Assembly (NCBI GenBank): GCA_002359465.1
Contig: DENA01000027.1
Location: 51,274 to 60,500 of the forward strand
Direction: 5' to 3'
Length of the DNA: 9,227 bases
DNA from: Ruminococcaceae bacterium UBA2656
GTDB taxonomy: Bacteria > Bacillota > Clostridia > Oscillospirales > Acutalibacteraceae
Positions within the stretch are counted from its first letter, which is position 1. Each line of letters begins with the position of its first letter. This document shows, piece after piece, positions 6,101 through 9,227 of the stretch. Both the position numbers and the translations under genes were made by a program. The notes below the pieces were generated by a model. The model was not told the DNA's origin, ran no database searches, and saw only the letters and a program-made list of their open reading frames with translations.

Positions 6101-9100
6101 CCGTGCCGGTCATACTGGAATTAACATATTCGTAGCCGCCGGTAAAGGTCACCTTCGAGGAATCCGCCTGATCTGCGACTGCGTCAATCGTAAGATTTTG
6201 CGCGGAAGGGATGAGCGTCCTGCTGGATGTGCCCCAGGCCTGAAACTCATAGATTCTCGGACAATTCCTATCGTTGCTGGTCTGTCCGGCGTAATATGGG
6301 GTCAATTTAAAATATCGGGCGCTGATTGGTTGCGGTAAAATGATATTCACTATGTTGTCGGTATTATTTGTTCTGTCTACGACTGTAGTCCAGGTTTGCC
6401 CGTCGTTACTGGTTTCAATGCGAAAATCTCTCGTTATATAACTGGAATTTTCGGCTGCCCCCGCATTTACGAGGGTCAGTTTGGAGATGTTCCAGCCATT
6501 GTCTGTTCCGAGGTCAACCTGCAGGTATACGCCATCCTGGCGGTAGCACCATTTCGTGCCGGCGTTGCCGTCACAGGCTCTGTAAGGCTCCTCGCCCGAA
6601 TATCCGCCGGGAGCCGTGATATTGTTTTTCGGCACCGCCAGGAATGCGTTGTCCAGCCCACCCTGCACAACATCGGAAGCTTCTGAGAGCTCTGTTTTGT
6701 TTGGTGAGGCATCGACCCCGATCACTTTATAAACGAATTCGCCTGCGTAGGGAAGGGTGTCCACATAGCTGTTCTTTGCGCCGCTTACCGATCCCACAAA
6801 TGTGGCATTCCCCAGTGTGAAATCTTTAGAAGTCCCTCTGTAAATTCTGTAAGCGGATATTCCGTCGGTTAAGTTCCAGGAAACTCTTGCCTGGTCTCCC
6901 AAAGAACTGTCTCCGGTGACAATTTCCGCATGGACGCCTGTAACAGCGGGCAGATTTTCCTCACTACCGGCGGTCAGGCGCATTGTCCGCAGATAATCGC
7001 TGTCGGCCGCGGAAATTGCCGCAATCTTCATTCCGCCGGCTTTCGGCAGCTCAATGGAATCAAGAGTCTTTCCGGGATCAACAGGAATTGCGTAAACAAA
7101 TAAATAATTGTCCACGGTCATTCTGTCTGTTGAGCCGTTGTGGAAATGGGTAAAGAAGTGTCCGACCTGATCCTTCACATACGGGTACATATCCGTATTG
7201 GAGAAACGGTCCCATCCGGAAAGATGGGTATCCCAGTCGGCAAATTTCAGTTCCTGGGCAACCTTTGTATTGCCTGACTGATTTACCGTAAAGGTACCGC
7301 TCTTACTGCCGCTGCCTGTTCCGGCACCCAGAATATATACATATTTGTAATCGCCCTGCGGTAAGGCAATTTTCTGGCCGTTTGCCTGAACCATGTTTTT
7401 GTAGTGATTCTTAGACGGGCCGAGGTCGAAGTCCACTCCCTGATATGTGACAGTGTCGGGCCACAGTTCCGCCGGGATTGTGTCGCCTTTGCCGTCATAG
7501 TTGCCGTCATTCTTTTGATCATCGAAGCTGACCGCGTCAATATTATAATAATCGAACAGGTCGGCCTGTGCGTCCTTTAAGGAGATATTGGCATCGCCGT
7601 TGTCATATGGATCAAGCTCAACCGCGATCGTCGTGATTTCGTATTTGTCCATATTAAAAGTCATTTTGTTCCCATTAATAGAAATCTTTTTATTCAGGCT
7701 GTTATCATCATACTCAAGCATGTTGACTTCTTTTGCGGATTTCACTTTGGATGGCAGGGTAATGGTGGCAGACGTATTGTCTTTTCCCTCCGCTTCATAA
7801 ACGCGCACAATCATTTGATTTTTTGCGTCCGGCTCATCCTCCGGGCTTTTTATCGCGGAAATAATGACATTGTCCGCCGATGAGGATGCAAAGGAACCGG
7901 AGGCGCCAAGCCCCTTGCTGTCATGCTGGTCCACCTGAATTGCCTCCGCCCTGTAATTGAGTTCGTCGCCTTTATGGACGGAATCCGCATCCTGCCATGT
8001 GTCCGCATGCGGATAGATGGAATAAGTGAAATTGTGCTCCGTCTTATCGATGTTATAAGCCTGAGGAGCCCAACTGGTGGGTGTCCTTACGGTCGAACCG
8101 ATGGGTGAGCGGAGCGCGGTCAGTCTTAAACGGGTCGCCGGGTTACCGCCGTCATTTATTTTCAGAGCATCCCAGCCGTACTTTGAATCGTTGAGGATAC
8201 TGGTCCCAAAGTTTTTGCTGTTGTCCGTAATATCCGCCCATTTATGGCCGCTGACCTCGAACTGTGCCGCACTGATGCTGTTGTCCCTGGTAGTCGGGCG
8301 CTCCACGCTGCCATATGCGATTTCATACGTCGCCTTGTCGGAGTCCGCCGCAAACGGGAATGCAATCTTCAGCATTCTGTTGTTTTCATTCCAGTTCACA
8401 TTCATCTTGACATCCACACGGTCGCTGTCCGCGCATAAGATAATGTCCTGTGTAAAAGTGGAGTCCGACCATGCTCTGGAAACACGGACCACTTTCTTTT
8501 CCGGAGTGTCCTGAACGATTTCAACCGATTCCGGTTCGCTGTTAAGCACTGCGACCGGATTGGCGTTCATTTCACTCTTTATCACGTTCCATGCAGGATA
8601 ATCCGTGCCGCCGGTGTCTTTTAAAATCTGAAGCTCGTTGCCTTCATAGCCATCTGCAAACACCTTACGGTCATTGTCTTTCTTGTTATAAATCTGTGCA
8701 ATATTGCCGGTTTCCGCATTGATATCCACTTTAAGGGATTCATTTTCCAACGTAAAGGTGTCCGAGGTTTTCTGAACCGTCAGGCTGTTTGCAACGGTTC
8801 CGTCCTCCGCTCTTACGTCAAATACCCTAAAGCCCATCGGAGGAAGCCCCTTCGCCTCAAAGGAAACGGTAGCCTTCTGGGTCCCGGAATCTTTTGTTAC
8901 CACGGAGGAAGCAACTTTTTCGTTCGCCGCAACATCGTATACCGCTAATTTACCCGGGATACCTCCGTTAAAATCCAGGGAAACCTCGGCAGTATCATCC
9001 CGCTCCCATGACAGAGGATTAAATACCATTACAGGGATTCCCTGAACATTCGTCTTTGTGTCCGCTCTGTAGGCGATTGCCTGCAAACCGTTGCTCTGAA

Positions 9101-9227
9101 CATTGTTCAGCAGATTTTTAGCCAGTTCCTGATTATTGTATGTAACCTGGTACTGGTAGGGAATAGAGGATCCGGGAAGGATATCGTGGAACTGATTGAC
9201 CAGAATCTTATCCCACGCCTTACCGAC
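3153..9227 (-). CDS. Multimodular GH38 alpha-mannosidase, C-terminal 2024 residues (5' end outside window)
   Basis: The reading frame is open from the right edge to TAA 3155-3153, so the gene begins beyond 9227. GH38 enzymes are zinc-dependent retaining alpha-mannosidases acting on mannose-rich glycans. Visible residues 5-22 include NQFHDILPGSSI, whose His14 should be a zinc ligand by comparison with His471 of Golgi mannosidase II. The barrel with the catalytic aspartates lies outside the window. Module order, in visible numbering: GH38 middle and C-terminal domains 1-540; glycosidase-associated beta domain 552-757; fibronectin III 761-855; F5/8C 858-999; Ig-like 1007-1107; F5/8C 1110-1273; Ig-like 1287-1378; beta module 1391-1463; two related Ig-like repeats 1466-1555 and 1563-1650; Ser/Gly hinge 1651-1677; unassigned beta-rich region 1678-2024. 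The modules imply secretion, although the signal peptide is not visible. No LPXTG motif, SLH or dockerin module ends the protein. No promoter can be assigned. Confidence 0.9.
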   Translation of the reverse strand, partial: VGKAWDKILVNQFHDILPGSSIPYQYQVTYNNQELAKNLLNNVQSNGLQAIAYRADTKTNVQGIPVMVFNPLSWERDDTAEVSLDFNGGIPGKLAVYDVAANEKVASSVVTKDSGTQKATVSFEAKGLPPMGFRVFDVRAEDGTVANSLTVQKTSDTFTLENESLKVDINAETGNIAQIYNKKDNDRKVFADGYEGNELQILKDTGGTDYPAWNVIKSEMNANPVAVLNSEPESVEIVQDTPEKKVVRVSRAWSDSTFTQDIILCADSDRVDVKMNVNWNENNRMLKIAFPFAADSDKATYEIAYGSVERPTTRDNSISAAQFEVSGHKWADITDNSKNFGTSILNDSKYGWDALKINDGGNPATRLRLTALRSPIGSTVRTPTSWAPQAYNIDKTEHNFTYSIYPHADTWQDADSVHKGDELNYRAEAIQVDQHDSKGLGASGSFASSSADNVIISAIKSPEDEPDAKNQMIVRVYEAEGKDNTSATITLPSKVKSAKEVNMLEYDDNSLNKKISINGNKMTFNMDKYEITTIAVELDPYDNGDANISLKDAQADLFDYYNIDAVSFDDQKNDGNYDGKGDTIPAELWPDTVTYQGVDFDLGPSKNHYKNMVQANGQKIALPQGDYKYVYILGAGTGSGSKSGTFTVNQSGNTKVAQELKFADWDTHLSGWDRFSNTDMYPYVKDQVGHFFTHFHNGSTDRMTVDNYLFVYAIPVDPGKTLDSIELPKAGGMKIAAISAADSDYLRTMRLTAGSEENLPAVTGVHAEIVTGDSSLGDQARVSWNLTDGISAYRIYRGTSKDFTLGNATFVGSVSGAKNSYVDTLPYAGEFVYKVIGVDASPNKTELSEASDVVQGGLDNAFLAVPKNNITAPGGYSGEEPYRACDGNAGTKWCYRQDGVYLQVDLGTDNGWNISKLTLVNAGAAENSSYITRDFRIETSNDGQTWTTVVDRTNNTDNIVNIILPQPISARYFKLTPYYAGQTSNDRNCPRIYEFQAWGTSSRTLIPSAQNLTIDAVADQADSSKVTFTGGYEYVNSSMTGTEGKTTVQWYRSSDGENYEKIPDAAKNTLTMGVSEALGMAAIKFTVTPVDKNDVSGEPVEKVLVLNDPSKDIFKGAPAVASHQFKDAEGGSMLTDGNFLTKWCADGVYPNDPRYAVIDTKGIRDLTKIVIWHATAPLDQKIEGANTADANPAWNTRDYKIYISDDKMHWKEITSVTDNSSSITTHTYGAGTAVGRYIKLEVTKGVAFENGTPADGNSCVRIYEVLGYGKLLKFADNTPSEDVSDVVPKNVAILNNTKDRLPVAGDELKVKFDVDEKYVDLARFRWQVSDSKGGAYTAIDDSYADTFTANSQYLGKWIRANVRIDQGTTVSSEPVQILKTTDSFWNIRIASFDSADVAVSVNKSTAAAGDKIVVTAKPSDQNAKAKVIVTDPAEKNIEVTAEGKDTFTFVMPDNSVKITVCITKPGEISAFEELEPDVKTQKVAIGTPLSSLNLPKVLKAIVDGISGVFASVSKWISSIAYNPMKTGEYDFTPVFDSGYVVDSGVSLPKIRVQVIPAETADKTISSFDPLAASVMTQRVEIGTPLASLNLPGSLKAKADGKTEDISGITWSPNPTYNSAASGIYTFKAVLPDGYVLGKGITVPVITVIVSKKESGHSNHSDNGSSSETSNSGEASPSTITTATNGKGGITATVTTKPDAAPVITGSHAAIVATVPAGITSVLLSATAEKPAEIKIAAPIPEILNLLSGSAVKTVDLTIRVPGAAVNNANANARISINLDPAILQAAKDAQKDITLAVTNADTGKMAYSWTFSGSDLKNSVTSVADINLAFNVIPVTDDAIASSVVAGNTIGKKATGIILRFGNNGLLPGIAKVKVYVGDREGCTPNSKIYLYSLNAAAKVLEQMPQSEYTVDADGYVTVTIARCSDYVLLPKTATNPYPVKSDTCFPVGIRNGRTYTFAITVNGKVVPAITVGNDKTFTGMLKQTGSKYYYTVTAIGRMGAMTAVYSTLPGQKPVVLCYIAVVK
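3156..4196 (-). other. Unassigned beta-rich C-terminal region (within the large CDS)
   Basis: Visible residues 1678-2024 follow the hinge. The first part (1678-1933) runs from a Thr/Ala-rich stretch to KIYLYSLNAAAKVLEQMPQS and VDADGYVTVTIARCSDYVLL. The pattern LY..n...lE......vdadGYVTfti.hCSDYVl is one I associate with surface proteins of Clostridia. The last part (1937-2024) has a YTFAITVNGK strand and ends YYYTVTAIGRMGAMTAVYST then LPGQKPVVLC. It lacks a sortase signal, a terminal hydrophobic helix and SLH motifs. A role in surface attachment is only a guess. Confidence 0.5.
4197..4277 (-). other. Ser/Gly/Asn-rich hinge (within the large CDS)
   Basis: Visible residues 1651-1677 read SKKESGHSNHSDNGSSSETS and continue as a low-complexity Ser/Asn/Gly/Glu stretch up to SPST. 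Such a linker typically separates an enzyme and its binding modules from a cell-surface or matrix-contacting tail. Confidence 0.75.
4278..4832 (-). repeat. Tandem pair of related Ig-like modules (within the large CDS)
   Basis: Two copies are read on the minus strand at 4832-4563 and 4541-4278. Shared positions include V.TQ.V.IGTPL.SLNLP..LKA..DG, then G.Y.F.PVF/AVL..GYV...G...P.I.V.V. Protein similarity is clear in the first third and weaker afterwards. The DNA has diverged, so this is an old internal duplication, not a recent one. The copies probably act as rigid spacers before the Ser/Gly hinge. Confidence 0.8.
5409..5900 (-). other. F5/8C discoidin (CBM32-like) module 2 (within the large CDS)
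   Basis: Visible residues 1110-1273. It has MLTDGNFLTKWCADG, PRYAVIDTKGIRDLTKIVIW, TRDYKIYISDDKMHWKEITS, GRYIKLEVTKG and CVRIYEVLGYG. It resembles module 1 in order and key residues but is longer and quite divergent, so the duplication is old or the modules were acquired separately. Different glycan preferences are possible. Confidence 0.85.
5907..6209 (-). other. Ig-like spacer between the two F5/8C modules (within the large CDS)
   Basis: Visible residues 1007-1107 include TTVQWYRSSDGENYEKIPDA and IKFTVTPVDKNDVSGEP. The pattern VQWYRS..G..Y..I.dA resembles bacterial Ig-like modules that read as W...dg...Y..I. It is a probable structural spacer. A second module of the same kind, with FRWQVSDSKGGAYTAIDD, lies at 5094-5369. 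Confidence 0.6.
6231..6656 (-). other. F5/8C discoidin (CBM32-like) module 1 (within the large CDS)
   Basis: Visible residues 858-999. Typical elements are ACDGNAGTKWCY (the D.d..T.W motif), GVYLQVDLGTDNGWNISKLT, FRIETSNDGQTWTTVVD, SARYFKLTP and the closing RIYEFQAWG. CBM32 modules of this fold often bind galactose-, GlcNAc- or mannose-containing glycans. Cys894 next to the W and Cys989 before RIYEF recur in the second module. Confidence 0.85.
6663..6947 (-). other. Fibronectin type III module (within the large CDS)
   Basis: Visible residues 761-855 begin AVTGVHAEIV and contain ARVSWNLTDGISAYRIYRGT and FVYKVIGVDASPNKTELSEA. The W, the YRIYR strand and the YKV.GVDA strand are the fibronectin III core. 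It acts as a spacer between the enzyme part and the first F5/8C module. Confidence 0.75.
6957..7574 (-). other. Glycosidase-associated beta domain (within the large CDS)
   Basis: Visible residues 552-757 contain DGNYDGKGDTIPAELWP, a YQGVDFDLGP turn, an ALPQGDYKYVYILGAGTGSG strand pair, and a closing YLFVYAIPVDPGKTLDSIEL followed by MKIAAISA. This pattern recurs as an accessory jelly-roll-like module attached to bacterial glycosidases, including alpha-mannosidases. I cannot name a Pfam entry with certainty. A role in carbohydrate contact or domain packing is inferred. Confidence 0.6.
7608..9227 (-). other. GH38 mannosidase middle and C-terminal beta domains (within the large CDS)
   Basis: Besides NQFHDILPGSSI at the right edge (9162-9197), this part has a chain of GH38 landmarks, in visible residue numbers: VFNPLSW (68-74), LPPMGFRVFDV (128-138), LENESLKVDINAETGNIAQI (160-179), VERPTTRDNS (308-317), KWADITD (329-335), LNDSKYGWD (345-353), LRSPIG (372-377) and FTYSIYPHADTW (400-411). 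In the family these form the beta-sandwich domains that pack against the catalytic barrel. Their order is complete and collinear, so this half of the enzyme is intact. Confidence 0.9.

Noticed and set aside
8814..8846. LPPMG as a sortase motif
   Set aside because: It lies near visible residue 128, inside the GH38 C-terminal domain, not at the protein's end, and has no hydrophobic helix or charged tail after it.
3153..9086. TTG at 9086 as the start of the large minus-strand gene
   Set aside because: The same frame stays open for 47 more codons to the window edge and encodes the GH38 motif NQFHDILPGSSI, so the gene starts outside the window.

Overview
The window looks like chromosomal DNA of an anaerobic Firmicute of the class Clostridia, probably Oscillospiraceae/Ruminococcaceae. 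This is inferred from the roughly balanced base composition, the aldo-keto reductase with a ferredoxin-like tail, the long TspO-like membrane protein, and the very large modular glycosidase whose C-terminal modules resemble those of that group. It is not proven. No mobile element, CRISPR array, tRNA or rRNA was seen.

Layout. (1) Positions 1-287 (+) hold the C-terminal end of a ribokinase-like PfkB sugar kinase, followed by a very strong hairpin terminator. (2) Convergent to it, on the minus strand, lies an aldo-keto reductase with an iron-sulfur tail (406-1536). (3) Divergent from the reductase is a MerR-family regulator of the AdhR/NmlR type (1636-2043, +). The gap between them carries a reductase promoter with a 19-bp spacer and a dyad centred in it, the classic arrangement for MerR activation. 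(4) After a terminator comes a monocistronic 8-helix TspO/MBR-like membrane protein (2177-3019, +), which ends facing another hairpin. (5) From 3153 to the end of the window, on the minus strand, runs one uninterrupted reading frame of at least 2024 codons. It is the C-terminal portion of a multimodular GH38 alpha-mannosidase, with its start and the main part of its catalytic domain beyond the right edge.

How the genes may work together. The MerR/reductase pair looks like a self-contained aldehyde- or electrophile-response unit. The mannosidase appears to be an extracellular, glycan-directed enzyme, with two F5/8C (CBM32-like) modules, a fibronectin III module, several Ig-like modules, a Ser/Gly-rich hinge and an unassigned C-terminal region. 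The ribokinase fragment fits a sugar-use setting, but the genes are separated by terminators and orientation changes, so no operon links them. I do not see a clearly new biological system. The most informative items are the MerR promoter architecture, the mannosidase's modular tail and the enlarged TspO-like protein.
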